A program made the translations under genes and the position numbers. Shown here one piece after another: positions 1 through 7,622 of a DNA stretch of 9,139 nucleotides. The notes under the pieces were generated by a model that saw only the letters and a program-made list of their open reading frames with translations, did no database searches and had not been told where the DNA came from. Within the stretch, counting starts at the first letter, position 1; the number at the start of each line of letters is the position of its first letter. Source of the stretch: JACKOF01 sp041571855 (GTDB lineage Bacteria; Pseudomonadota; Gammaproteobacteria; Pseudomonadales; Porticoccaceae); contig JBFFTH010000077.1 of NCBI GenBank assembly GCA_041571855.1, positions 1 through 9,139 of the forward strand. Reading direction: 5' to 3'.

Positions 1-389
1 CAGATATTCCCTGGATCTTTGATGTGGAGGGCGAGGCCGGTTTTCGTAAGAGAGAGGCCATGTTGCTTGATGAGGTGACGCGAAAGCGCGGTATCCTTCT
101 TGCCACGGGTGGCGGAGCGGTACTGTCGGCTGACAACAGGCGACTCCTGTCTCAAAGGGGTTTTGTTGTCTACCTGAATACCAGCGTCACCCAGTTAATC
201 GCACGAACACAAAAAGACAAAAAACGTCCGTTGTTGCAGGTCGATAACCCCCGGGAAGTCATCGTCAATCTTCTGGAAACGCGGGATCCGCTCTACCGGG
301 AAGTTTCTGATTTGGTGGTATCCACAGAAAACAAACCGCCCCACGAAGTAGCCAGGGAAATTGAGGAAAAAGTTCGTTCCATAAACTGA
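1..389 (+). CDS. aroK: Shikimate kinase, C-terminal part (5' end outside window)
   Basis: Shikimate kinase uses ATP to phosphorylate shikimate to shikimate 3-phosphate in the cytoplasm, step five of the shikimate pathway. The reading frame is open from the left edge; the first full codon is at 3 and TGA is at 387-389. It gives 128 residues beginning DIPWIFDVEGEAGFRKRE. Aligned by memory with the 173-residue E. coli AroK, about 45 N-terminal residues are missing, including the Walker A (P-loop) motif. Visible landmarks are the shikimate-contacting Arg in GFRKRE, the glycine triplet of ATGGGAV (codons 108-116), the LID segment RTQKDKKRPLL (about 204-236) with its catalytic Arg, and the shikimate-binding Arg in RDPLYREV. 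A GTG at 24 could be mistaken for a start, but it lies inside the conserved domain. aroB follows after 46 bases, the usual pairing. The LID sequence fits AroK better than AroL. Confidence 0.96.
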   Translation, partial: DIPWIFDVEGEAGFRKREAMLLDEVTRKRGILLATGGGAVLSADNRRLLSQRGFVVYLNTSVTQLIARTQKDKKRPLLQVDNPREVIVNLLETRDPLYREVSDLVVSTENKPPHEVAREIEEKVRSIN

Positions 390-435
390 GATTGTGTTAA
401 TTTTACCCGCCTTGTAAAACGAGAAACTTTTAGCG

Positions 436-1512
436 ATGCACTGCTTGACTGTCGAACTGGGTGAGAGAAGCTACCCGATCTTTATTGGCGAGAACCTGTT
501 CGACCATGGTGAAATCTTCGCCAAACACATTCGTGGCAGCCAGGTTCTGGTTGTGTCCAATGAAACCATAGCGCCTCTGTACCTGGACAAGCTGCTGGCT
601 TTGCTCAATGATTTCACGGTTGATACAGTGATTCTGCCGGATGGCGAGCAATACAAGAACCTGGATACGCTCAACACCATATTTGATGCGCTCCTTTGCC
701 ACCGGCATAACCGCACGACAACACTGATCGCCCTTGGTGGTGGGGTGGTAGGGGATATAACCGGGTTTGCTGCTGCCTGTTACCAGCGAGGCGTTAACTT
801 CATCCAGGTCCCCACTACTTTGCTGGCCCAGGTGGACTCCTCTGTAGGGGGTAAAACTGCTGTCAATCACCCGCAGGGGAAAAATATGATTGGCGCTTTT
901 TATCAGCCAGTTGCGGTCATCACGGATATCTCAACCCTGTCAACTCTACCCGATCGAGAGTACAGGGCCGGATTGGCGGAAGTAATAAAGTACGGGTTGA
1001 TTGCGGACAGGGAGTTCTTTTTCTGGCTGGAGACAGAGGTTGACGGCCTGTTGGCGCGCCAACCCGGACCGCTGTCCTATGCGATTGAGCGCTCATGCAG
1101 GAACAAGGCGGAAGTGGTGGCGAGGGATGAGCGTGAAGGGGGAGTCAGAGCGATTTTGAATCTGGGGCACACCTTTGGTCACGCCATTGAGACAGCCCAG
1201 TCCTACAGCGACTGGCTCCATGGTGAGGCAGTCGCTGCCGGGATCATTATGGCAGCGGATCTCTCTTTCCGCATGGGTTGGCTTGAACAGGTCGAGCTGG
1301 CACGCATTCGCTCGCTGATTAAACGCTGTGATCTTCCAGATGCGCCACCCACTGATATCACGCCTCAACAATTTCTGGATCTGATGTCTGTTGACAAAAA
1401 AGTGGTCGACGGAAGCTTGAGGTTGGTGCTTTTGAAGTCCATCGGCGAAGCATTGATCACTTCTGAGGTTGATAAAGAGCAGCTTTTACTGACCCTCAAT
1501 ATGTCCGCATGA
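436..1512 (+). CDS. aroB: 3-dehydroquinate synthase
   Basis: AroB converts DAHP to 3-dehydroquinate, step two of the shikimate pathway. It is a cytoplasmic enzyme needing NAD+ and a divalent metal (Zn2+ or Co2+). The 358 residues match the usual length (about 360) and align with E. coli AroB throughout. The NAD-binding glycine motif GGGVVGD is at residues 101-107. The substrate-binding segment SSVGGKTAVNHPQGKNMIGAF spans about 135-155, with Lys140 and Lys149. The expected metal ligands are Glu182 (GLAEVIKYG), His245 (NLGHTFGH) and His262 (WLHGEAVAAG). All key residues are present, so the enzyme should be active. The ATG at 436 is the only reasonable start: an in-frame TAA at 415-417 blocks extension and no other start codon lies between. 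The ribosome binding site is weak (GAGAAA around 421-426). It is probably transcribed with aroK. Confidence 0.98.
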   Translation: MHCLTVELGERSYPIFIGENLFDHGEIFAKHIRGSQVLVVSNETIAPLYLDKLLALLNDFTVDTVILPDGEQYKNLDTLNTIFDALLCHRHNRTTTLIALGGGVVGDITGFAAACYQRGVNFIQVPTTLLAQVDSSVGGKTAVNHPQGKNMIGAFYQPVAVITDISTLSTLPDREYRAGLAEVIKYGLIADREFFFWLETEVDGLLARQPGPLSYAIERSCRNKAEVVARDEREGGVRAILNLGHTFGHAIETAQSYSDWLHGEAVAAGIIMAADLSFRMGWLEQVELARIRSLIKRCDLPDAPPTDITPQQFLDLMSVDKKVVDGSLRLVLLKSIGEALITSEVDKEQLLLTLNMSA

Positions 1513-1565
1513 TTAACCATGCACCATTTTGATGCAGCTGAAAAGAACGTCGAAAATACGCCAGT

Positions 1566-1594
1566 TTGCCGCTAACCGGCGCTAAGTGTAGAAT
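1566..1594 (+). promoter_or_regulatory. Candidate sigma70-type promoter for gltB
   Basis: TTGCCG at 1566-1571 (4 of 6 bases match the -35 consensus) and TAGAAT at 1589-1594 (5 of 6 match the -10 consensus) are separated by the ideal 17 bases. Transcription would start near 1600, leaving a leader of roughly 70 bases before the gltB ATG. The spacer holds a GCTAA direct repeat at 1571-1575 and 1581-1585, one helical turn apart, which could be a protein-binding site or chance. The placement in the only sizeable gap upstream of gltB supports the call. It is an inference from sequence match only. Confidence 0.45.
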
Positions 1595-1620
1595 ACCGCT
1601 CTTTTTCGCTTATCAGAATC

Positions 1621-1639
1621 GGCTGCCAGTTCGCCGGCC
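1621..1639 (+). other. Small possible hairpin in the gltB leader
   Basis: GGCTG at 1621-1625 can pair with CGGCC at 1635-1639 (five pairs, one of them G-U) around a nine-base loop. It falls inside the predicted gltB leader, about 34 bases before the ATG. There is no following T-run, so it does not look like an intrinsic terminator. The stem is short and may be chance; no known riboswitch pattern was recognised. Confidence 0.15.
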
Positions 1640-1660
1640 ATTTTCAACCATTTGAATTTA

Positions 1661-1665
1661 AAGAG
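1661..1665 (+). promoter_or_regulatory. Ribosome binding site of gltB
   Basis: AAGAG lies eight bases before the ATG at 1674. It supports that start, which also places the catalytic Cys at residue 15 as expected for a short propeptide. Confidence 0.6.
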
Positions 1666-1673
1666 TTTTTAGT

Positions 1674-4600
1674 ATGTCCGCAGGTTTGTATCGTCTAGAT
1701 GAATTTAAGGATAACTGTGGTTTTGGACTGATTGCTCATCAACAGGGCGAGGCCAGTCATCGCCTGTTGCAGACGGCAATACAGGCGCTTACCTGCATGA
1801 CCCACCGCGGCGGTATTGCGGCAGATGGCAAAACCGGAGACGGTTGCGGGTTGCTGCTGCAGAAGCCGGACACATTTCTCCGCGAGGTCGCCAGGGAAGC
1901 GCTGGATGTCGACTTGCCTGGGCAGTATGCCGTTGGCGCTGTCATGTTAAGTCCTGATGGCGATAAACGAGAGCAGGCAAAAAAGGTTTTTGCAGAGGAA
2001 TTGGCACGGCGGGAGTTAAAAGTTGTTGGCTGGCGGGAAAACCCGACTGACAGCAGCTGTCTTGGTGAAATCGCACTCCGCTCGCTGCCGAACTTCGAGC
2101 ATGTTTTTGTGGTTTCTGACGGCCTCGATGAGCCTCAATTTAATGCCAGCCTGTTTATTGCCAAGCGCTGTATCGAAAACAGGCTGCTAGAGGACAAGTC
2201 CTTTTATATTGCCAGCCTTTCGGCGAATGTTCTCTGCTACAAGGGCCTGATGATGCCGGTCGATTTGCCCGTCTTCTACAAGGACCTGGCCGACCCCAGG
2301 CTGGAGACAGCAATATGTGTTTTTCACCAGCGCTTTTCTACCAACACCATGCCCCAGTGGCCATTGGCGCAACCATTCCGCATGTTGGCCCACAACGGCG
2401 AAATCAACACGATCACCGGGAATCGCAACTGGTCGGTGGCTCGCACCCCGAAGTGTGAGACACCGTTGTTGCCGGATTTGACAGAGGCCCTGCCGTTGGT
2501 AAATCGGACCGGTTCAGATTCCTCCAGTCTCGATAACATGCTGGAATTTCTGCTTGTCGGCGGTATGTCGCTGCATCGAGCGATTCGCATGCTTGTGCCG
2601 CCCGCATGGAACAATGTCGATGATTTCGACCCTGCGCAGCGGGCTTATTTTGAATATACGTCGATGCATATGGAGCCCTGGGACGGTCCGGCTGGTCTGG
2701 TTATTACTGACGGCCGTTATGCTGTCTGCACACTTGACCGCAACGGTTTGCGTCCATCCCGCTGGGTTCAGACCAAGGATGGCTTTGTCACGGTTGCCTC
2801 GGAAGTGGGGGTTTACGACTACGAGCCAGAAGATGTGGTGGCAAAAGGTCGTCTGGGCCCGGGAGATATTCTCTCCATTGATACTTTAACGGGGGCCATC
2901 AAGCATACCCAGGAGGTTGATGACGAGCTTGCAGCGGGCCAGCCCTATATGGACTGGTTGCGCAAAGGCGCGTTAAAAATCGAAGCGACAATGGAAACTG
3001 ATTCCATGGATCAGGAGAGCACCATGTCGCGATCAGAGTTGCGTCGCTTCATGAAAATGTTTCAGTCCTCACTGGAAGAAAGAGACCAGGTGTTGCGTCC
3101 GCTCGCTGAGAGCGGCCAGGAGGCGACGGGGTCGATGGGTGATGATACTCCCATGGCGGTGCTCTCGGCGAAGGAGCGCAACATCTTTGATTATTTCAGA
3201 CAGCAGTTTGCCCAGGTCACTAACCCGCCAATAGACCCGCTGCGTGAGGCGATTGTCATGTCACTGAGCACGCAGTTGGGACGCGAGCTCAATCTGTTCG
3301 TCGAAAATGAAGATCATGGCAAGCGGATTAACCTGTCGAGTCCTGTGTTGTCGCCCAGAAAGTACTACGCGCTCCGCGATGGCGATCGGGAAGATTATCC
3401 GATCAGAAAATTTGGCCTTAATTATGATCCTGCCGAGTTCTCGTTGAAAGAAGCCTTGATCAAGCTCTGCGATGATGTGGAAGACGCTGTTCGGTCCGGG
3501 GTTGCCATCTGTATCCTCTCAGACTCCAACATCGCAGAAAATAAATTGCCGATCCACTGTCTGCTTGCCACCGGTGCCGTACACCACCGCCTGATTGAAA
3601 AGGGTCTGCGCTGTGATGCAAATCTTGTAGTCAGCACGGCATATGCAAGAGATCCACACCACATCGCCACGCTCATCGGCTACGGCGCCTCGGCGGTTTA
3701 CCCTTACCTCAGCTATCATTTGCTGATAGACCTGATCCAGAGCGGTGAATTGCTGTGTGACATCGGGACTGCTTTCAGGAATTACCGCAAGGGCATCAAC
3801 AAAGGCTTGCTGAAAATCCTTTCCAAGATGGGAATCTCCACCATATCGTCCTATCGTGGCGCGCAACTATATGAAATTGTCGGCCTTGCCGAAGAGGTGG
3901 TGGAGCTGTGTTTTGCCGATACGACCAGTCGAATCAAGGGTGCTGACTTTGGCGATATCGAGACCGAACAGGCCCAGCTTGCCAAACTGGCATGGACAGA
4001 GCGCAAACCTGTCAATCCCGGCGGGCTGCTGAAATATGTCCACGGTCAGGAGTATCACGCATATAACCCGGACGTGATCGCTGCCCTGCACGATTCGGTG
4101 CAGAACAGTGATTATGGCGCCTGGAGGGAATACGCCAGGCTGGTCAATGAGCGGCCGGTTGCAACGCTGAGAGATCTGCTGGTGCTGAAAAAAAATCAGC
4201 AGGCTGTTCCTCTGGAAGAGGTGGAACCGGTTGCTGAGATTATCAAGCGCTTTGATTCTGCAGGAATGTCGCTGGGTGCACTGTCTCCCGAAGCCCACGA
4301 GGCACTGGCGGAGGCCATGAACACGCTTGGCGGGCGCTCCAACTCGGGTGAAGGCGGCGAAGATGTCGCCCGATACGGCACCGTGAAGGTTTCCAAAATC
4401 AAGCAGGTGGCTTCGGGCCGTTTTGGCGTTACCCCTCACTACCTGTCCAGTGCAGAGGTCATACAGATCAAGATTGCCCAGGGCGCCAAGCCCGGCGAAG
4501 GCGGACAGTTGCCGGGTGGCAAAGTCAACGACCTGATCGCGCGCCTGAGATACTCGGTGCCCGGTGTGACCCTGATTTCGCCGCCGCCCCACCATGATAT

Positions 4601-6128
4601 TTACTCGATCGAGGATCTGGCGCAGCTGATTTTTGACCTGAAACAGGTCAATCCGAGCGCGCTGGTTTCCGTTAAACTGGTTTCCAGACCCGGCGTGGGT
4701 ACTATTGCCGCCGGTGTGGCAAAAGCCTATGCGGACCTGATTACCATCTCAGGCTACGATGGCGGCACAGCAGCCAGTCCTCTCAGCTCGATTCGCTATG
4801 CGGGATCTCCCTGGGAACTCGGACTCTCCGAAACACACCAGACACTGCGCGCCAATGATTTGCGCGATAAGGTGCGAGTGCAAACTGATGGTGGCCTGAA
4901 GTCAGGCCTTGATGTCATCAAGGCTGCAATTCTTGGTGCAGAAAGCTTTGGTTTTGGCACTGCGCCAATGGTGGCCCTGGGTTGCAAATACCTGCGTATC
5001 TGCCACCTCAACAACTGTGCTACCGGGGTCGCGACTCAGGACAAGACGCTGCGTGACGAGCATTACAAGGGCACCGTTGAGATGGCTATGAACTTTTTCA
5101 CGTTTATGGCTGAGGAAACCCGCGAGTGGATGGCCAAGCTGGGCGTGCGAAGATTGGAAGAGCTGGTTGGTCGCGTCGACCTGCTCGAAGCCCTGCCCGG
5201 TACAACCGAGAAGCAACAAAAGCTGGACTTGAGCCCGATCATCCACACGGATGAGTTTTTGTCCTCAAAGCCGCAGGTATGCCAGGTTGCACAGAATGCC
5301 CCCTTTGATAAAGGGGAATTGGCGGAACAGATGGTGTCAGACATTCTTCCGAATATAGAGTCTGCAAAGGGCGGTGAATTTTCCTACCGGGTCAGCAACT
5401 GTGACCGCTCCATTGGTGCACGGCTGTCGGGTGAGATAGCCAAGCGCCACGGCAATCTCGGAATGTCTGATAATCCCATCAGGCTTAATTTGACCGGCGT
5501 GGCCGGACAGTCGCTCGGGGTTTGGAATGCAGGTGGTTTGCATATCTACCTTGAGGGTGATGCCAATGATTATGTTGGTAAGGGCATGGCCGGCGGCAAG
5601 CTGGTGCTTTACCCGCCCAGGGGCAGCGAGTTTGCATCAAACCAAACCTCTATCATGGGTAATACCTGCCTCTACGGAGCGACAGGCGGTCAGATTTTCG
5701 CGGCGGGCATGGCTGGCGAACGTTTTGCTGTGCGTAATTCGGGAGCTCATGCCGTGATCGAGGGCGCAGGGGATCACTGCTGCGAGTACATGACCGGTGG
5801 GGTAGTCACCGTCCTGGACACGCCGGGATATAATTTCGGTGCCGGTATGACGGGCGGCTTTGCCTATGTGCTGGATATGGAGAATAAATTTGTCGATCGT
5901 TTCAATCCGGAGCTTGTCGAAGTTCAGAGAATTACCCGTGAGGCAACCGAAGCCTACAGAAATTTTCTGCGTGAAAAACTGGTGGAGTTTGTCAAGGAGA
6001 CAGATAGTGTCTGGGGGCAGCAGATTGTGCGTAACTTTGAGGCTTATCTGACAAAATTCTGGCTGGTCAAACCGAAAGCGGCCAGCTTGCAGGGCCTGAT
6101 GGAAAACTGTCTTGCGGCACCGCAGTGA
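1674..6128 (+). CDS. gltB: Glutamate synthase (NADPH), large (alpha) subunit
   Basis: GltB carries both half-reactions of GOGAT: it releases ammonia from glutamine and adds it to 2-oxoglutarate, giving two glutamates with electrons supplied through GltD. The 1484 residues are the usual bacterial length. Domains in order are: a 14-residue propeptide ending before Cys15 of CGFGLIAH, the N-terminal nucleophile; a class II glutamine amidotransferase domain (about 15-440) with Arg220 in HQRFSTNT, Asn241-Gly242 in HNGEINT and Asp282; a central domain (about 480-770); an FMN and 2-oxoglutarate synthase domain (about 850-1210) with ISGYDGGTAAS near 1025-1035; and a C-terminal GXGXG beta-helix (about 1279-1400). 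Cys1104, Cys1110 and Cys1115 (CX5CX4C) should hold the 3Fe-4S cluster. No break or missing key residue was seen. Sequence is closest to Pseudomonas-type GltB as remembered. gltD follows after 34 bases. Confidence 0.98.
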   Translation: MSAGLYRLDEFKDNCGFGLIAHQQGEASHRLLQTAIQALTCMTHRGGIAADGKTGDGCGLLLQKPDTFLREVAREALDVDLPGQYAVGAVMLSPDGDKREQAKKVFAEELARRELKVVGWRENPTDSSCLGEIALRSLPNFEHVFVVSDGLDEPQFNASLFIAKRCIENRLLEDKSFYIASLSANVLCYKGLMMPVDLPVFYKDLADPRLETAICVFHQRFSTNTMPQWPLAQPFRMLAHNGEINTITGNRNWSVARTPKCETPLLPDLTEALPLVNRTGSDSSSLDNMLEFLLVGGMSLHRAIRMLVPPAWNNVDDFDPAQRAYFEYTSMHMEPWDGPAGLVITDGRYAVCTLDRNGLRPSRWVQTKDGFVTVASEVGVYDYEPEDVVAKGRLGPGDILSIDTLTGAIKHTQEVDDELAAGQPYMDWLRKGALKIEATMETDSMDQESTMSRSELRRFMKMFQSSLEERDQVLRPLAESGQEATGSMGDDTPMAVLSAKERNIFDYFRQQFAQVTNPPIDPLREAIVMSLSTQLGRELNLFVENEDHGKRINLSSPVLSPRKYYALRDGDREDYPIRKFGLNYDPAEFSLKEALIKLCDDVEDAVRSGVAICILSDSNIAENKLPIHCLLATGAVHHRLIEKGLRCDANLVVSTAYARDPHHIATLIGYGASAVYPYLSYHLLIDLIQSGELLCDIGTAFRNYRKGINKGLLKILSKMGISTISSYRGAQLYEIVGLAEEVVELCFADTTSRIKGADFGDIETEQAQLAKLAWTERKPVNPGGLLKYVHGQEYHAYNPDVIAALHDSVQNSDYGAWREYARLVNERPVATLRDLLVLKKNQQAVPLEEVEPVAEIIKRFDSAGMSLGALSPEAHEALAEAMNTLGGRSNSGEGGEDVARYGTVKVSKIKQVASGRFGVTPHYLSSAEVIQIKIAQGAKPGEGGQLPGGKVNDLIARLRYSVPGVTLISPPPHHDIYSIEDLAQLIFDLKQVNPSALVSVKLVSRPGVGTIAAGVAKAYADLITISGYDGGTAASPLSSIRYAGSPWELGLSETHQTLRANDLRDKVRVQTDGGLKSGLDVIKAAILGAESFGFGTAPMVALGCKYLRICHLNNCATGVATQDKTLRDEHYKGTVEMAMNFFTFMAEETREWMAKLGVRRLEELVGRVDLLEALPGTTEKQQKLDLSPIIHTDEFLSSKPQVCQVAQNAPFDKGELAEQMVSDILPNIESAKGGEFSYRVSNCDRSIGARLSGEIAKRHGNLGMSDNPIRLNLTGVAGQSLGVWNAGGLHIYLEGDANDYVGKGMAGGKLVLYPPRGSEFASNQTSIMGNTCLYGATGGQIFAAGMAGERFAVRNSGAHAVIEGAGDHCCEYMTGGVVTVLDTPGYNFGAGMTGGFAYVLDMENKFVDRFNPELVEVQRITREATEAYRNFLREKLVEFVKETDSVWGQQIVRNFEAYLTKFWLVKPKAASLQGLMENCLAAPQ

Positions 6129-6151
6129 ATTGTCACGGTGGTCAGAGAATA

Positions 6152-6155
6152 CAGG
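6152..6155 (+). promoter_or_regulatory. Ribosome binding site that sets the gltD start
   Basis: CAGG lies seven bases before the ATG at 6163. A TTG at 6112 opens the same frame further upstream, inside the end of gltB, but it would add 17 residues not found in the family. The ATG at 6163 begins MTNRLNNNFQF, matching the normal GltD N terminus. Confidence 0.55.
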
Positions 6156-6162
6156 TATCGTT

Positions 6163-7581
6163 ATGACAAATCGTTTAAATAACAACTTTCAGTTTCTCGA
6201 GGTCGGTAGAGAGGACCCTCAGAAAAAAGATCTGGAGAGTCGGACCAGGAAGTTCGTTGAAATTTATCAACCCTACAGCCTGGGACAGGCTGCAGAACAG
6301 TCACACCGCTGTTTGGCATGTGGTAACCCCTATTGCGAATGGAAATGCCCGGTTCACAACTACATCCCCAACTGGCTGAAACTTTTGTCTGAGGGCAATG
6401 TGATGGAGGCTGTGGAACTCTGCCACCAAACCAATACCCTGCCCGAGGTGTGCGGCCGTGTCTGCCCCCAGGACCGGTTGTGTGAAGGCGCCTGTACGCT
6501 CAACGACGGTTTTGGTGCGGTCACTATCGGCAGCGCAGAGAAATATATCACCGATACTGCTTTCGCCATGGGCTGGAAGCCCGACATGTCTGATGTTGTC
6601 TGGACGGACAAAAAAGTCGCCATCATCGGTGCCGGTCCTGCCGGGCTTGGTTGTGCCGACATACTGGTCCGCAACGGGGTCAAGCCGGTTGTGTTCGATC
6701 AGTATCCTGAAATTGGCGGCTTGCTGACCTTTGGAATTCCCGAATTCAAGCTGGAAAAATCTGTCATGCAACGTCGCCGGGAGATCTTTGAGGATATGGG
6801 TGTCGAGTTCCAGCTCAATACCTGCATCGGGACAGACATCTCGATTGATCAATTGATGAACGATTACGACGCCGTGTTCATGGGCATGGGAACCTACAAG
6901 TATATGAAGGGTGGCTTCCCGGGAGAGGATCTGCCGGGGGTTTACGATGCCCTGCCGTTCCTGGTTGCCAATGTCAATCGCAACATGGGCTGGGAAAAAA
7001 ATCCTGAAGAGTTCATCAGCGTTGCGGGGCAGCGTGTCGTTGTGCTCGGTGGCGGAGATACCGCCATGGACTGTAACCGCACATCCATTCGTCAGGGCGC
7101 CGCTTCGGTTACCTGTGCCTATCGCCGCGATGAGGAAAACATGCCCGGCTCCCGTCGAGAAGTGGCTAATGCAAAAGAAGAAGGGGTTAAATTCCTCTTC
7201 AACCGTCAACCGGTAGAAATTGTCGGTGACGGCAAGGTTGAGGGCATTAAGCTGGTGACCACTGAGCTTGGAGAACCGGGGCCCGACGGGCGGCGGCGGC
7301 CTGAGATCATCCCCGGCAGCGAAGAGGTTTTGCCTGCAGACGTGGTTCTGGTTGCATTTGGTTTTCAGCCCAACCCTGCCTCATGGCTCGAAGAGAAGGG
7401 CGTTGATGTCAATAGCTGGGGAGGGGTTGTCGCTGCGGAGCAACAGCAATACAAATTCCAGACGACTAACCCGAAAGTATTTGCGGGTGGTGACATGGTT
7501 CGCGGATCTGACCTGGTTGTAACTGCTATCTGGGAGGGGCGCCAGGCAGCAGAAGGGATTCTGGATTACCTGGACGTCTGA
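6163..7581 (+). CDS. gltD: Glutamate synthase (NADPH), small (beta) subunit
   Basis: GltD takes electrons from NADPH on FAD and passes them through iron-sulfur clusters to GltB. With the ATG at 6163 the protein has 472 residues, the normal length. The N-terminal cluster-binding region has Cys50, Cys53, Cys58 and Cys62 (CLACGNPYCEWKC) and a second group at Cys97, Cys101, Cys107 and Cys111, which together should hold the 4Fe-4S clusters at the interface with GltB. The FAD-binding Rossmann motif is at about 152-161 (VAIIGAGPAG). The NADPH-binding Rossmann motif is at about 292-303 (VVVLGGGDTAMD). A C-terminal FAD contact lies at GGDMVRGSDLV around Asp444. All motifs are intact. The related beta-like subunits of dihydropyrimidine dehydrogenase share this fold, but position right after gltB and the close match to Pseudomonas-type GltD settle the assignment. 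Confidence 0.98.
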   Translation: MTNRLNNNFQFLEVGREDPQKKDLESRTRKFVEIYQPYSLGQAAEQSHRCLACGNPYCEWKCPVHNYIPNWLKLLSEGNVMEAVELCHQTNTLPEVCGRVCPQDRLCEGACTLNDGFGAVTIGSAEKYITDTAFAMGWKPDMSDVVWTDKKVAIIGAGPAGLGCADILVRNGVKPVVFDQYPEIGGLLTFGIPEFKLEKSVMQRRREIFEDMGVEFQLNTCIGTDISIDQLMNDYDAVFMGMGTYKYMKGGFPGEDLPGVYDALPFLVANVNRNMGWEKNPEEFISVAGQRVVVLGGGDTAMDCNRTSIRQGAASVTCAYRRDEENMPGSRREVANAKEEGVKFLFNRQPVEIVGDGKVEGIKLVTTELGEPGPDGRRRPEIIPGSEEVLPADVVLVAFGFQPNPASWLEEKGVDVNSWGGVVAAEQQQYKFQTTNPKVFAGGDMVRGSDLVVTAIWEGRQAAEGILDYLDV

Positions 7582-7605
7582 TAAAAACACACTTGCCTCA
7601 GGGAT

Positions 7606-7610
7606 AAGGA
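7606..7610 (+). promoter_or_regulatory. Ribosome binding site of hemE, unusually distant
   Basis: AAGGA is the best purine match before hemE, but it sits 12 bases from the ATG at 7623, longer than the usual 5-9. Nothing better lies closer. The start itself is well supported because MHELKNDRFLRALL aligns with the E. coli HemE N terminus. Translation may be modest or helped by coupling to gltD. Confidence 0.4.
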
Positions 7611-7622
7611 CTGCTCTGCATT

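Noticed and set aside
430..870. A 146-codon minus-strand frame opposite aroB
   Set aside because: It overlaps the conserved N-terminal NAD-binding half of AroB and has no recognisable motif of its own.
2554..2889. A 111-codon plus-strand frame inside gltB
   Set aside because: It is out of frame within the amidotransferase domain of GltB and its translation has no recognisable features.
3867..4595. A 242-codon open frame on the minus strand inside gltB
   Set aside because: It lies wholly opposite the conserved FMN-domain coding sequence. Its translation resembles no family I know, and long antisense frames are common opposite codon-biased genes.
5300..5316. Perfect 7-base inverted repeat (CCCCTTT, GAT, AAAGGGG) inside gltB, resembling dispersed CCCCTTT-type repeats of some bacteria
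   Set aside because: It encodes NAPFDKGELAEQ, and Pseudomonas-type GltB has a near-identical peptide here. The protein sequence explains the bases, so it is not an inserted repeat or a terminator.
6112..6162. Upstream TTG start for gltD overlapping gltB
   Set aside because: The extra 17 residues are not part of the family N terminus. The ATG at 6163 has a better placed ribosome binding site and gives the standard length.
5637..6185. A 182-codon minus-strand frame opposite the end of gltB and start of gltD
   Set aside because: It covers two real genes on the other strand and the translation matches nothing known to me.
6301..7209. A 302-codon open frame on the minus strand inside gltD
   Set aside because: It is entirely opposite gltD, whose motifs are all intact. 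The translation is low-complexity and unrecognisable, so it is a shadow frame.
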